Shown here piece after piece: positions 8,546 to 19,685 of a stretch of DNA of 64,000 nucleotides (positions within the stretch are counted from its first letter, which is position 1; every line of letters begins with the position of its first letter). Made by a program: the position numbers and the translations under genes. The notes below the pieces were generated by a model, which was not told the DNA's origin, made no database searches, and saw only the letters and a list, made by a program, of their open reading frames with translations. Origin of the DNA: Arthrobacter frigidicola (GTDB lineage: Bacteria; Actinomycetota; Actinomycetes; Actinomycetales; Micrococcaceae); assembly GCA_003602285.1 (NCBI GenBank), contig QZVU01000004.1, forward strand, positions 186,001 through 250,000. Reading direction: 5' to 3'.

Positions 8546-9550
8546 GTGTTACGCGTCATAGGCAAGCGAATTGCCCTGCTCATCCCCACGTTGTTTGGGC
8601 TGTCCGTTCTGCTCTTCCTCTGGGTGCGCAGCCTCCCGGGCGGCCCGGCGACCGCGCTGCTGGGCGAGAAGGCAACCCCCGAGGCCGTCGCCCGGGTCAA
8701 TGAGCTCTACGGTTTCGACCGCCCGCTCCTCACCCAGTACTTCACCTACATCGGCAAGCTGCTGCAGGGCGACTTCGGTGTCTCGATCAACACCGGCCGT
8801 CCCGTCCTCGAGGAGTTCGCGACCCGCTTCCCGGCGACCGTGGAACTCACCATCGTCGCCCTGATCTTCGCCATCGGCATCGGCGTACCGCTGGGCTACG
8901 CTGCGGCCCGCCACTACGGGCGCTTCGTGGACCACAGCTCCGTGGTGCTGAGCCTGATCGGTATCACCGTCCCGGTGTTCTTCCTCGCGTTCATCTTCAA
9001 GTACCTGTTCGCGATCCAGTGGTCCCTCCTGCCGCCCGACGGCCGGCAGAACCCGCGCATCAACGCGACCCACTTCACCGACTTCTACGTCCTGGACGGG
9101 CTCCTCACGGGGGAGTGGGACGCCGCCTGGGACGCCTTCCTTCACCTGATCCTGCCCGGGCTGGCCCTGGGCACCATCCCGCTGGCCATCATCGTGCGCA
9201 TCACCCGGGCGTCGGTGCTTGAGACGCAGAACGCCGACTACGTGCGCACCGCCCGGGCCAAGGGCCTGATGGAGCGCACCATCCGCAGCCGCTTCATCCT
9301 GCGCAACGCCATGCTTCCGGTGGTGACGACGATCGGCCTGCAGCTCGGCCTGCTCATCTCCGGCGCCGTGCTCACCGAGACGGTGTTCGCGTTCAACGGC
9401 ATCGGCCGGTTCCTGCGCGATGCCATTTTCGGCCTCGACTACCCGGTCCTCCAGGGGTTCATTATCTTCATCGCCATCCTCTACGCGATCATCAACCTCC
9501 TCGTTGACATTTCCTACAGCATCATCGACCCGAGAGTGCGTGTGCAGTGA
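8546..9550 (+). CDS. ABC transporter permease, DppB/OppB type
   Basis: A 334-residue inner-membrane permease with six predicted membrane spans. The opening VIGKRIALLIPTLFGLSVLL and the EAA loop near NADYVRTARAKGLMERTI are diagnostic of the OppB/DppB subfamily. The start is GTG at 8546, with GAGAGGA upstream. Its TGA overlaps the GTG of the next permease by four bases (9547-9550). Together with the adjacent permease and binding lipoprotein it forms the import channel; the ATPase is encoded apart, on the opposite strand at 12164-13888. Confidence 0.93.
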   Translation: MLRVIGKRIALLIPTLFGLSVLLFLWVRSLPGGPATALLGEKATPEAVARVNELYGFDRPLLTQYFTYIGKLLQGDFGVSINTGRPVLEEFATRFPATVELTIVALIFAIGIGVPLGYAAARHYGRFVDHSSVVLSLIGITVPVFFLAFIFKYLFAIQWSLLPPDGRQNPRINATHFTDFYVLDGLLTGEWDAAWDAFLHLILPGLALGTIPLAIIVRITRASVLETQNADYVRTARAKGLMERTIRSRFILRNAMLPVVTTIGLQLGLLISGAVLTETVFAFNGIGRFLRDAIFGLDYPVLQGFIIFIAILYAIINLLVDISYSIIDPRVRVQ

Positions 9551-10488
9551 GTGCAATCTTGCCCCCCGCCGTCGGCGGATCAGCAGCCCCGACAGACCCG
9601 GCGATCGAGACCGGAGGTGGAACCGGCCTCTGGAAGGACGCGTTCCTGCGCCTGCGGCGCAACCCGCAGGCCATCGCCGGCGCCGTCATCATCGGCCTGT
9701 TCCTGCTCGTGGCGCTCCTTGCGCCGATCCTGGCCCCCTACGGCGGCAACGAGCTGCCCGGCCGCACCGAAATCACCCCGACCACGATCCCCGGGCCCGG
9801 GGAGATCGGCGGCTACCCGCTCGGGCTCGACCGCTTCGGCGGGGACCTGCTGAGCAAGCTGATCTGGGGCGCCCAGGCGTCCCTGCTGATCGGTGTGGTG
9901 TCCACCGCCCTGGGCCTGGCCGGCGGAATGCTCCTCGGCGTCCTCGCCGGCGGCTTCGGCGGCTGGGTGGACAACGTCATCATGCGCTTCGTCGACATCC
10001 TGCTGTCGGTGCCGAACCTGCTGCTCGCGGTGAGCATCGCCGCCATCCTCGGCCAGAGCCCGTACGCGATCATGATCGCCATCGGCGTTTCGCAGATCCC
10101 GATCTTCGCGCGGCTGCTCCGCTCCTCGATGCTCTCCCAGCGCGGATCCGACTACATCCTTGCCGCGCAGACCCTCGGGCTGAGCCGGGGTACGATCACC
10201 ATGAGCCACCTGCTGCCCAACAGCATGGGTCCGGTGATCGTGCAGGCAACGCTCACCCTGGCCACCGCGGTGATCGACGCCGCCGCGCTGTCCTTCCTCG
10301 GCCTCGGCGGCGGACTGCCGCAGGCCGCCGAGTGGGGCCGGATGCTCACCTACGCCCAGGCCGAGCTGAGCATCGCGCCGCAGCTGGCGTTCCTGCCCGG
10401 CGCCTGCATCGCCATCACCGCCCTCGGCTTCACCCTCCTGGGGGAGTCCCTCCGGGAGGCCCTGGATCCCAAGACGCGGCAGAAGTAG
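9547..10488 (+). CDS. ABC transporter permease, DppC/OppC type
   Basis: A 313-residue second permease. It has an N-terminal span after WKDAFLRLRRNPQAIAGA (the OppC-type N-terminal domain), a periplasmic segment GYPLGLDRFGGDLLSKLIWG that is highly conserved in DppC, and the EAA loop SDYILAAQTLGLSRGTI. The GTG start overlaps the previous stop, so translation is coupled. Two hairpins directly after the stop end the operon. It forms a heterodimeric channel with the 8546-9550 product. Confidence 0.93.
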   Translation: MSAILPPAVGGSAAPTDPAIETGGGTGLWKDAFLRLRRNPQAIAGAVIIGLFLLVALLAPILAPYGGNELPGRTEITPTTIPGPGEIGGYPLGLDRFGGDLLSKLIWGAQASLLIGVVSTALGLAGGMLLGVLAGGFGGWVDNVIMRFVDILLSVPNLLLAVSIAAILGQSPYAIMIAIGVSQIPIFARLLRSSMLSQRGSDYILAAQTLGLSRGTITMSHLLPNSMGPVIVQATLTLATAVIDAAALSFLGLGGGLPQAAEWGRMLTYAQAELSIAPQLAFLPGACIAITALGFTLLGESLREALDPKTRQK

Positions 10489-10489
10489 T

Positions 10490-10567
10490 GAGGCGGGAGC
10501 CCGCTCCCGCCTCCACGCCGAACCCACCTCGTCGAATCCGCCCCGCCGCTGACCCAGCGGCGGGGCG
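10490..10567. terminator. Two hairpins between convergent permease and selO genes
   Basis: First hairpin: arms 10490-10499 and 10504-10513 (10 bp, loop CCCG). Second hairpin: arms 10539-10551 and 10555-10567 (13 bp, loop ACC). Both are perfect and extremely GC-rich with no T-run, so they probably act as bidirectional pause or Rho-assisted end points. Confidence 0.55.
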
Positions 10568-10573
10568 TCGGCG

Positions 10574-12037
10574 TTAAGTGCCGCAGAAGGTCCGGTACGG
10601 GCCGAAGTCCTCCGGGGCGCCGACGGCATAGCGTTCAAGGCCGGGCCGCTCGTCGTAGGGCGCCGTCACGGCCTCGAGGAGGCCTGCCAGCGGGCCCAGA
10701 TCGTCATTCGTGGCCGCCGCTAGGGCCTCCTCGACGAGGTGGTTGCGGGGAATGTAGGCAGGGTTGGCCCGGTCCATCGCCGCCGCGTCCGGGCCCAGGG
10801 CGAGCCACCGCTGAGCCCAGGCGTCGAACGCCGCAGGATCCGCGGTCCGGTTCCGGGCCGGCCCGGCGTGGCCCCGGGCGGCGGAGCCCAGGTCCCGGAA
10901 GAACGAGGTGTAGTCGGCCCGGCCGGCCTGCAGCAGGGCCCGGATGTCGTCCGCGAGCTGGGCGGCGTCGCCGTCGGGCACCGAGCCGGCAAGGCCCAGC
11001 TTGGCCTTCATCCCGGCCAGCCAGGCGGCACTGTACTGGGTGCGGAAGGCCTCGAGGGAGGCGACCGCGGCCTCCACGGCCCGCTCCTGGTCCTCATGGA
11101 TCAGGGGCAGCAGCGACTCCGCGAGCCGGGCGAGGTTCCACTCGGCGACCAGCGGCTGGTTGCCGTAGGCATAGCGCCCGCCGGAGTCGATCGAGCTGTA
11201 GACGGTGGCCGGGTCGAAGGCGTCGAGGAAGGCGCAGGGCCCGTAGTCGATGGTCTCGCCCGAGACGGTCATATTGTCGGTGTTCATCACTCCGTGGATG
11301 AAGCCGGCGAGCATCCACCGGGCCACCAGGGAGGCCTGGGCGGAGACCACCGCCTCGAACAGGGCGAGGTAGGGCGATTCTGCCTGCGCGGCCTGCGGGT
11401 GGTGCCGGGCGATGGCGTGGTCGGCGAGGCGGCGCAGCAGGGCAGGGTCCCCGCCGGCCGCGGCGTACTGGAAGCTGCCCACCCGCAGGTGGCTGTCCGC
11501 GACCCGGGCGAGCACCGCTCCGGGCAGCACGGTTTCGCGGCGCACCGGCCGGCCGGTGGCCACCACGGCCAGTGAGCGGGTGGTCGGGATGCCCAGTGCG
11601 TCCATGGCCTCGCTGACGATGTACTCGCGCAGCATCGGGCCCACCGCCGCCAGGCCGTCCCCGCCGCGGGCGAACGGCGTGCGCCCGGACCCCTTGAGGT
11701 GGAGATCGCGCAGGCGGCCGTCGGTGCCGGTGAGCTCGCCCAGCAGCAGTGCCCGCCCGTCCCCGAGGCGGGGGCTGTAGCCGCCGAACTGGTGGCCGGC
11801 ATAGGCCTGGGCGACAGGGGTGGCTCCGGCGGGCAGCGAGGTGCCGGTCAGGAAGGAGATTCCCTCGGGTGTCCGCAGCGCCTCCGGGTCGAGGCCCAGG
11901 GTGAGGGCGAGCGGTTCGTTGAGCACCAGCAGCCTCGGCTCCGGTGCCTCCTCGGCCCGCCAGGGGATGGCCAGCTCCGCCAGCTCCCGGGCGAAGCGGC
12001 CGGTCAGGGTTGCAGTGAATCCGGTTACGGCGCTCAT
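10574..12037 (-). CDS. selO: SelO family protein adenylyltransferase (pseudokinase, YdiU/UPF0061)
   Basis: A 487-residue SelO protein. Conserved blocks are visible: [38 protein letters not shown] (nucleotide-binding lysine and arginine region), and [20 protein letters not shown] (metal-binding Asp/Asn). SelO proteins transfer AMP from ATP to Ser, Thr or Tyr of target proteins using a flipped kinase fold. The protein ends in FCGT: the Cys sits third from the C-terminus, where eukaryotic SelO has selenocysteine and E. coli SelO a redox cysteine; the partner Cys is likely the one in DYGPCAF. ATG at 12035-12037 has TATTCT six bases upstream. It lies between the two halves of the ABC importer, which is odd. 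Confidence 0.92.
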   Translation of the reverse strand: MSAVTGFTATLTGRFARELAELAIPWRAEEAPEPRLLVLNEPLALTLGLDPEALRTPEGISFLTGTSLPAGATPVAQAYAGHQFGGYSPRLGDGRALLLGELTGTDGRLRDLHLKGSGRTPFARGGDGLAAVGPMLREYIVSEAMDALGIPTTRSLAVVATGRPVRRETVLPGAVLARVADSHLRVGSFQYAAAGGDPALLRRLADHAIARHHPQAAQAESPYLALFEAVVSAQASLVARWMLAGFIHGVMNTDNMTVSGETIDYGPCAFLDAFDPATVYSSIDSGGRYAYGNQPLVAEWNLARLAESLLPLIHEDQERAVEAAVASLEAFRTQYSAAWLAGMKAKLGLAGSVPDGDAAQLADDIRALLQAGRADYTSFFRDLGSAARGHAGPARNRTADPAAFDAWAQRWLALGPDAAAMDRANPAYIPRNHLVEEALAAATNDDLGPLAGLLEAVTAPYDERPGLERYAVGAPEDFGPYRTFCGT

Positions 12038-12043
12038 GCCCCC

Positions 12044-12049
12044 AGAATA
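12044..12049 (-). promoter_or_regulatory. -10 box (TATTCT), leaderless promoter of selO
   Basis: TATTCT on the minus strand with a six-base spacer to ATG. It suggests that selO has its own leaderless transcript in addition to any read-through from the ATPase gene 126 bases upstream. Confidence 0.5.
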
Positions 12050-12163
12050 CCGACGCCGGCACCGCCTGACCGCTTCAACTTCCTATCCGCGGGCACACCT
12101 TTCGGGGTGGACACCCCGGCCGGCCGGCCGCACAGGGACGCCGCGAGCGCTGCCGCCCGGGCC

Positions 12164-13888
12164 TCAGGAGGCGATGCCGCCCTCGATCTGCAGTTCGTTG
12201 CCCGGAATGGAGGCAAGCAGCCGGCGCGTGTAGGGGTGGCGGGCGTTCTGGAAGACCTCTTCGGAGGTCGCTGCCTCAACGAGTTCGCCGTCCTTCATGA
12301 CGCACACGTAGTCGGAGATCAGGCGCACCACGGCGAGGTCGTGGGAGATGAACAGGTAGCTCAGGCCCAGCTCGGCCTGCAGGTCGCCGAGGAGTTTGAG
12401 GATCTGCGCCTGGACGAGCACATCGAGCGCCGACACGGGCTCGTCGCAGACCAGCAGTTCGGGCTTCAGGGCCAGCGCCCGGGCGATGGCCACGCGCTGG
12501 CGCTGCCCGCCGGACAGCTCCGAGGGGTAGCGGCGCAGCGCGTTCTGGGGCAGGGCCACCTGGTCCATCAGCTCCCGCACCCGGGCGGCGCGCTCCTTCT
12601 TGGAGCCGCGCTTGTAGGCGTTGAGGGGCTCCTCGACGATGCGTTCGATGGTGAACATCGGGTTCAGGGAGGAATAGGGGTCCTGGAAGATCGGCTGGAC
12701 CCGCTGGCGGAAGTCGTTGAGCTGGGCCTTGTCGAGGGTGGCGACGTCCATGCCATCGAAGGTCATGGTGCCGGAGGTGGGCTCGATGAGCTTCAGGAGC
12801 ATCCGGGCCGTCGTGGTCTTGCCGGAACCGGACTCGCCCACGATGGCGACCGTCTGGCCCCGCGGCACGTCGAGGGTGACGTTCTTGGCCGCGTAGAAGT
12901 CCTCGGAGCTGCCGCGGCGCTTGTACACCTTGGTGAGGTCCCGGATCTCCACGATGTTCGCCGGCGGAGCCGCCTTGCCGCTCTCGTGCTCCGCGAAGAC
13001 GGCTTCGGCGAGCTTCGCCCGCTTGGCGGGGTCGTCGTTGTAGGCGCCCGGGCGCAGGCGGACGGCGGCGACGGACGGGGCAGCGCGCACCAGCGACTGG
13101 GTGTAGGGGTGCTGGGGGTCATTGAGCAGCTGCTGGGCCGGGCCGGTCTCGACGACCCGGCCGCGGTGCATCACCACGAGGTCGGAGGCGCGCTCGGCGG
13201 CCAGCCCAAGGTCGTGGGTGATCAGCAGCACCGAAGTGCCGAGCTGGTCCGTCATGGTGTCGATCTGGTCGAGGATGGTGCGCTGCACCGTGACATCGAG
13301 GGCGCTGGTCGGCTCGTCGGCGATAAGCAGCCGCGGCTGGCAGGCGAGGCCGATGGCGATCAGGGCGCGCTGGCGCATGCCGCCGGAGAATTCGTGCGGG
13401 TACTGCTTGGCGCGTTCGCCGGCGTCGGGCAGGCCGGCGGCGGAGAGGACCTCGATGACCTTCTGCTTGACGTTGGCCTTGGTGGCCATGCCGTGGACCA
13501 GCAGCGTCTCGGCGACCTGGGTGCCGATCTTGGTGACGGGGTTGAGGTTCGACATCGGGTCCTGCGGCACCAGGCCGATCGCCCGGCCGCGGATGGAGCG
13601 CATCTTGGACTCGGCCAGGCCGACGAGCTCCTGGCCTTCGAAGAGGATGCTTCCGGCGGTGACCTTGCCGTTGCCCGGCAGCAGGCCGATGCAGGCCATG
13701 GCCGTCGTGGACTTGCCGGAGCCCGATTCGCCAACGATTGCCAGCGTGCTTCCGCGTCGAAGCGTGAAGCTCGCGTTTTCGACGGCGCGGACCTCCCCGT
13801 GGGTGGTGCGGAAGCTGATCGCGAGGTCCCGGACTTCTAGCAGGGGCGCGTCGCTGGCCGCCGTACCGGCGGGAGTGATATCCGTCAT
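12164..13888 (-). CDS. Fused double ATPase of a peptide-type ABC transporter (DppD-DppF)
   Basis: A 574-residue tandem ATPase. The first domain has Walker A GESGSGKST (53-61), signature FSGGMRQRALIAIG and Walker B LLIADEPTSALD. The second has Walker A GESGSGKTT, signature LSGGQRQRVAIARAL and Walker B LLVCDEPVSALD. Both halves look catalytically complete. The C-terminal region after each half (SEEVFQNARHPYTRRLLASIP in the second) is the oligopeptide/dipeptide extension. It very likely energises the importer encoded at 6758-10488, which has no ATPase gene of its own, although the genes face each other across selO. The start is ATG at 13886-13888. Confidence 0.93.
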   Translation of the reverse strand: MTDITPAGTAASDAPLLEVRDLAISFRTTHGEVRAVENASFTLRRGSTLAIVGESGSGKSTTAMACIGLLPGNGKVTAGSILFEGQELVGLAESKMRSIRGRAIGLVPQDPMSNLNPVTKIGTQVAETLLVHGMATKANVKQKVIEVLSAAGLPDAGERAKQYPHEFSGGMRQRALIAIGLACQPRLLIADEPTSALDVTVQRTILDQIDTMTDQLGTSVLLITHDLGLAAERASDLVVMHRGRVVETGPAQQLLNDPQHPYTQSLVRAAPSVAAVRLRPGAYNDDPAKRAKLAEAVFAEHESGKAAPPANIVEIRDLTKVYKRRGSSEDFYAAKNVTLDVPRGQTVAIVGESGSGKTTTARMLLKLIEPTSGTMTFDGMDVATLDKAQLNDFRQRVQPIFQDPYSSLNPMFTIERIVEEPLNAYKRGSKKERAARVRELMDQVALPQNALRRYPSELSGGQRQRVAIARALALKPELLVCDEPVSALDVLVQAQILKLLGDLQAELGLSYLFISHDLAVVRLISDYVCVMKDGELVEAATSEEVFQNARHPYTRRLLASIPGNELQIEGGIAS

Positions 13889-13945
13889 GAAACTATGGTG
13901 CCCTACCGGTGCGCTTTTCGCGTAAGGCGACGTTCCGGACCGGTG

Positions 13946-14422
13946 CTAACTTTTTGGACTCGCCCCGGCCGGGGCGCCCAGCCGCGCCGCGAGGTGCTCC
14001 ACCGCGAACCGGTATCCCTCGACTCCCGCCCCTACGATGACGGCGTCGGCGACGGCGGAGATGTAGGAGGTGTGGCGGAAGGCCTCGCGCCGGTGGACGT
14101 TGCTCAGGTGGACCTCCACCACGGGCAGGCCCACGGCGGCCAGCGCATCGGCGATGGCGATCGAGGTGTGGGTGTAGGCGCCGGCGTTGATGACGATCCC
14201 GCCGGCGGTGCCTGCCGCACCCTGGATGGCGTCGATCAGGGCGCCTTCGGAGTTGGACTGGAAGGCCCGCAGCGTGCATCCCCGCGACGCCGCGGCGGCG
14301 CGGGCCGTCTCCTCGACGTCGGCGAGGGTGGAGGTGCCGTAGATCTCCGGTTCCCGCGTCCCCAACAGGTTCAGGTTGGGGCCGTTGATCAGGAGGATGC
14401 TGAGTGAGGGGGCCGCGGTCAT
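13946..14422 (-). CDS. aroQ: Type II 3-dehydroquinate dehydratase
   Basis: A 158-residue enzyme that interconverts 3-dehydroquinate and 3-dehydroshikimate. The family motifs are intact: [16 protein letters not shown] with catalytic Tyr28, [15 protein letters not shown], and [16 protein letters not shown] with His105. No other shikimate-pathway gene is nearby; instead the next gene upstream on the same strand, 26 bases away, encodes an MHS-family metabolite symporter. That pairing suggests a catabolic role (quinate or shikimate degradation) rather than, or beside, aromatic amino acid synthesis; this is inference. CATAGT stands six bases before the ATG, so the gene may also be transcribed alone. 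Confidence 0.95.
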   Translation of the reverse strand: MTAAPSLSILLINGPNLNLLGTREPEIYGTSTLADVEETARAAAASRGCTLRAFQSNSEGALIDAIQGAAGTAGGIVINAGAYTHTSIAIADALAAVGLPVVEVHLSNVHRREAFRHTSYISAVADAVIVGAGVEGYRFAVEHLAARLGAPAGASPKS

Positions 14423-14448
14423 GGCTTAACTATGCCCCAGCCCGCCGC

Positions 14449-15768
14449 CTACGCCGCGGAGGCGGCGGCCTGCTGGCGTGCACGGAGCCGGACGGCGAGG
14501 AGCGCCCCGACCAGGGTCACGAGGCTGAGCACCACCAGCACGATGCCCGGGTGCCACCAGGCGCCGTCGGTTGCCGTCCCGAAGACCGTGGTGATCGAGG
14601 GGACGAAGCCTGCGACGATCGCCGCGATGCTGTAGGCGAAGGACAGGGCGGTGAACCCGGTGCGGGGGTCGAAGATGTCGGCCATCAACCCGCCCAGTGC
14701 GGCCCACGTGGCCGTCGGCAGGATGCCGCCCAGGAGGATCGCCGCAATGTAGACGGGCTCGGTGGCGACGCTGATGACCCAGTAGAGCGGGAAGGCGATC
14801 AGGGCGGTGCCCAAGGCGCCACCGGCGACGACCTTTGCCGAGCCGATCCGCATGGCGAGGTAGCCGAAGGCGGGGATGGTCACCAGCTGCAGGAGCGACC
14901 CGATCAGGGCGGCGTTAAGGACCGTCGCCTGACTCAGGCCGAGCCGTTCGGTGCCGTAGGCCTGGGTGTAGGAGACGAGGAGGAAGTAGGAGCCGATGCC
15001 CAGGACGGCCGAGGCCGCGGCCACCACGACGGCCGTCGGCTGCGAGCGGATGACCTCGAGGAACGGGACGCGGGCGAGCCTGTTGCTGCTGGCGGCGTCC
15101 TTGAAGACCGGGGTCTCGTCGATGGCCAGGCGCAGGTAGATCGCCACGGCGAGGAAGGGGAACGCGAGCAGGAACGGGATCCGCCAGCCCCAGGTGGTCA
15201 TGACGTCGGGCACGGTGACGGTCAAGATCAGGAAGATCAGGGAGATGAGCATGGTCCCGACCGGCGAGCCCAGCTGGGGGATCGACGCGTAGAGCGCACG
15301 CCGGCGCGGTTCGGCATGCTCGGTGGCGATGAGGATGGATCCACCCCACTCCCCGCCCAGGGAGAGCCCCTGGAGCAGGCGGAGCAGCGTAAGGAGGATC
15401 GGCGCCCACACCCCGATGGTGTTGTAGTCGGGCAGCAGCCCGACGCTGCCGGTGGCCAGGCCCATCAGGGTGATGGTCCAGATCAGGGTCTTCTTGCGGC
15501 CGATGCGGTCGCCGAGGTGCCCGAAGAGGATGGCGCCCAGCGGGCGGGCGACGAAGCCCATCGCGAAGCTGAGGAAAGCGTAGAGGGTGCCCGTCAGCGG
15601 GTCCTGCTGGGTGAAGAACACCTCATTGAAGACCAGCGCGGCCGCGGTGCCGAACACGTAGAAGTCGTAGGACTCCAGGGCGGTTCCGACGAAGGAGGCG
15701 CCGGCGGCCCGGCGGGCCATCCGGGGACGGGTGGCGGGAGCGGGCGCGGTGGCGAGTGAACTTGACAC
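14449..15768 (-). CDS. MFS transporter, metabolite:H+ symporter (MHS) family
   Basis: About 439 residues with 12 predicted membrane spans. GTALESYDFYVFGTAAALVF and GHLGDRIGRKKTLI (the loop 2-3 motif) and QGLSLGGEWGGSILIATEHA are characteristic of the MHS family, which includes the shikimate, proline/betaine, alpha-ketoglutarate and citrate symporters. The chosen start is GTG at 15766-15768; an ATG upstream at 15825 would add an unlikely hydrophilic leader, and one at 15720 would give a shorter protein. It is followed after 26 bases by aroQ. A shikimate- or quinate-type substrate is suggested by that neighbour only. Confidence 0.9.
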   Translation of the reverse strand: MSSSLATAPAPATRPRMARRAAGASFVGTALESYDFYVFGTAAALVFNEVFFTQQDPLTGTLYAFLSFAMGFVARPLGAILFGHLGDRIGRKKTLIWTITLMGLATGSVGLLPDYNTIGVWAPILLTLLRLLQGLSLGGEWGGSILIATEHAEPRRRALYASIPQLGSPVGTMLISLIFLILTVTVPDVMTTWGWRIPFLLAFPFLAVAIYLRLAIDETPVFKDAASSNRLARVPFLEVIRSQPTAVVVAAASAVLGIGSYFLLVSYTQAYGTERLGLSQATVLNAALIGSLLQLVTIPAFGYLAMRIGSAKVVAGGALGTALIAFPLYWVISVATEPVYIAAILLGGILPTATWAALGGLMADIFDPRTGFTALSFAYSIAAIVAGFVPSITTVFGTATDGAWWHPGIVLVVLSLVTLVGALLAVRLRARQQAAASAA

Positions 15769-15892
15769 GCTGACGATTGTCCACCCGGCTCCGGCACGGG
15801 TGCCAACGTTTGAGTCCAATCTCACACCGGCCGCCCCGGCGGGCCCGCCGCCGGAGCGGCAGGGCGAGCCCGGCGGGCGGTCCGGGGACGGG

Positions 15893-17857
<1,965 letters not shown>

Positions 17858-17942
17858 TTCTTACCCCTCTGCGGCTCGATCCATTCCTGGCTGAAATCCA
17901 GGCCGGCGCAGCGGTTCCGCTGCGCAGATGCACTTCCCGAAC

Positions 17943-17981
17943 ATTATCGGCCAGTTCGCCGGACTTGTGTCAGCGATCACA
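17943..17981 (-). promoter_or_regulatory. acs promoter candidate with Crp/GlxR binding site
   Basis: TGTGTCAGCGATCACA (17966-17981) matches the TGTG-N8-CACA pattern of Crp/GlxR sites. On the minus strand GATAAT (17943-17948) lies downstream of it, so the site centre would be near -38, close to a class II activator position. The rest of the 301-bp divergent gap (17858-18158) shows no other gene. Confidence 0.55.
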
Positions 17982-18158
17982 CTCCAGATGTGAAAGGCCG
18001 ACTTTGTGCGTTGAGCGGTTCCACCGCCCCGGCCCCGCTGCCCCGCGTGCTAGTGAAAGGGGATCGGGGGTGGCTACTGTGGAGGAAGGACATGGGCAGC
18101 CGGTGCCGCACCGGGTGCTTCGGTGCGGCCGCGGGCCGCCACGAACGGGAGAGCAATA

Positions 18159-19640
18159 ATGACCGAAGATTCTAAGAACCGGACGGCAGGCGTGGGCGCG
18201 CAGCCGGACGCCGCGACCGCCCGCTCCTCTGCCAATGCCAGCGGCGGTGCCTCCGCTGCTGACACCGCCGTCGTGAAGCCGGCCGCCGGGAAGTCCACAG
18301 GCAAGTCGACGGGCAAGTCCCCAGAGAAGTCGACCGGAACGTCCACTGCGTCGTCCACTGCAACGTCCAGTGCTGCGTCCGCCGCGACGCCCGCCGCGAC
18401 GTCCGTTGGAAAGGCCACCGGGAAGTCCACCGGGACCTCCACTGTGGCGGACCCGGCTGCCGGCGCCGCCACCACGGCAGTGCGTCCCGGTCGGGGCACG
18501 GAAGGCCCGTGCAGCTCCAGCAAGGCGGTGCTCGGGCGGTTCACCCTCCGGGAGGTGGTCTTGCTGGCCTCCGCCGCGGTGATCTTCCTGGGAACACTGC
18601 TTCCCTTCTTCCGCGGAGAGGTGCGCTACGCGAACTTCTGGAACACCCTTCCGCTGTTCTTCGTGGGCATCGGCATCCTGCTCCCCGTCGCCGCCGCGGC
18701 CCTGGTCATCGGGCGGCGGCAGGGGGCCTCCGGTCTGCGGGTCGGTTCGTTCTCGGTCGACCAGTTCGCCTCGATTGCGGCGGCCCTGGCCGCGGCGTTC
18801 TTCTTCCTCCAGACCATGACCGCCTTCCACATCGGCCCGCTGGTTTCGCTGATCGGCGCCTTGGGCATGCTGGCGGCAACCGTCCTGGCCCCGCACCTGC
18901 CGTTCTTCGCCAAGGACTTCAAGGAACGCGCCGAGGCGCCGGCCCACCCGGTGGCCCGCGCCGTCCTGCCCACGCAGCCGAAGGCTCCCAAGGCCCCCAA
19001 GGCGCCGAAACCGGCCAAGGAGGAGAAGGTCAAGCAGCACTCGGTCGAGGTTCCCGTTTCGGGGACGGCTCAGCCGGCAGCTGCCTCCGGCGCGGCGGGC
19101 TCGACGCCCGCTCCGCAGGCTCACGCTGGGGCCCAGGCTCACGGCGGGGCCCAGGCCGCGGCCGGCGCCGCCGGGGGCGCAACGGCCGCAGTCGCCGCTT
19201 CGCCCTCCGCCGGGGCTACGGGCCAGCCCTCGGGCCGAAGCTCGGCCGATGGCGCCGGAGATCCGGCGGCCGGTGCCCGGCAGGCGCAGACTCTGGACCC
19301 GGGAACCCCGGATTCCGTCGCCGCGGGCGCCGGTGCGTCCTCGGACGCGCAGACCCGCGTCCAGCCGGTGACCGAGGCCGCCCCCCGCCAGCAGGAAACC
19401 ATCTCGGCCACCCGGAGCGCCGACGAGGAGCAGGTGGTCGAGGCGTTCTGGTTCGCCGTCGGCACGCCCCGGCCCGTCGTGGACGAGCAGTCCGGCCGCC
19501 AGCTCTTCATCGTGCAGCCCGGCGACTGGGAAGTGGGCATCGAGGACCGCGGCACCGAATTCCTCGTGCAGGACAAGAGGACCGGGCAGATCGGCGTCAT
19601 GCGCAATCTCACCAACATCGAACGGGCACCGCGGGAGTAA
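18159..19640 (+). CDS. Membrane protein with Ser/Thr/Lys-rich and Ala-rich linkers
   Basis: A 493-residue protein of unknown function. Residues 1-115 are hydrophilic low-complexity sequence with repeated GKST and TST units; then come four hydrophobic helices (roughly residues 130-260) after a FTLREVVLLASAAVIFLGTL start; next a KAPKAPKAPKPAKEEKVK basic segment; then about 130 residues rich in Ala, Gly and Pro; and finally a folded-looking C-terminal domain of about 75 residues (VEAFWFAVGTPRPVVDEQSG, then QPGDWEVGIEDRG). The start ATG has GGGAGAG upstream. It lies upstream of nth, where similar multispan proteins of unknown role occur in related genomes. The C-terminal domain is the only part likely to give homologues. 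Confidence 0.8.
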   Translation: MTEDSKNRTAGVGAQPDAATARSSANASGGASAADTAVVKPAAGKSTGKSTGKSPEKSTGTSTASSTATSSAASAATPAATSVGKATGKSTGTSTVADPAAGAATTAVRPGRGTEGPCSSSKAVLGRFTLREVVLLASAAVIFLGTLLPFFRGEVRYANFWNTLPLFFVGIGILLPVAAAALVIGRRQGASGLRVGSFSVDQFASIAAALAAAFFFLQTMTAFHIGPLVSLIGALGMLAATVLAPHLPFFAKDFKERAEAPAHPVARAVLPTQPKAPKAPKAPKPAKEEKVKQHSVEVPVSGTAQPAAASGAAGSTPAPQAHAGAQAHGGAQAAAGAAGGATAAVAASPSAGATGQPSGRSSADGAGDPAAGARQAQTLDPGTPDSVAAGAGASSDAQTRVQPVTEAAPRQQETISATRSADEEQVVEAFWFAVGTPRPVVDEQSGRQLFIVQPGDWEVGIEDRGTEFLVQDKRTGQIGVMRNLTNIERAPRE

Positions 19641-19685
19641 TCCCCGCTGCCCTCCGACAGCACACCAGGCACGGGAGGCCGATTC

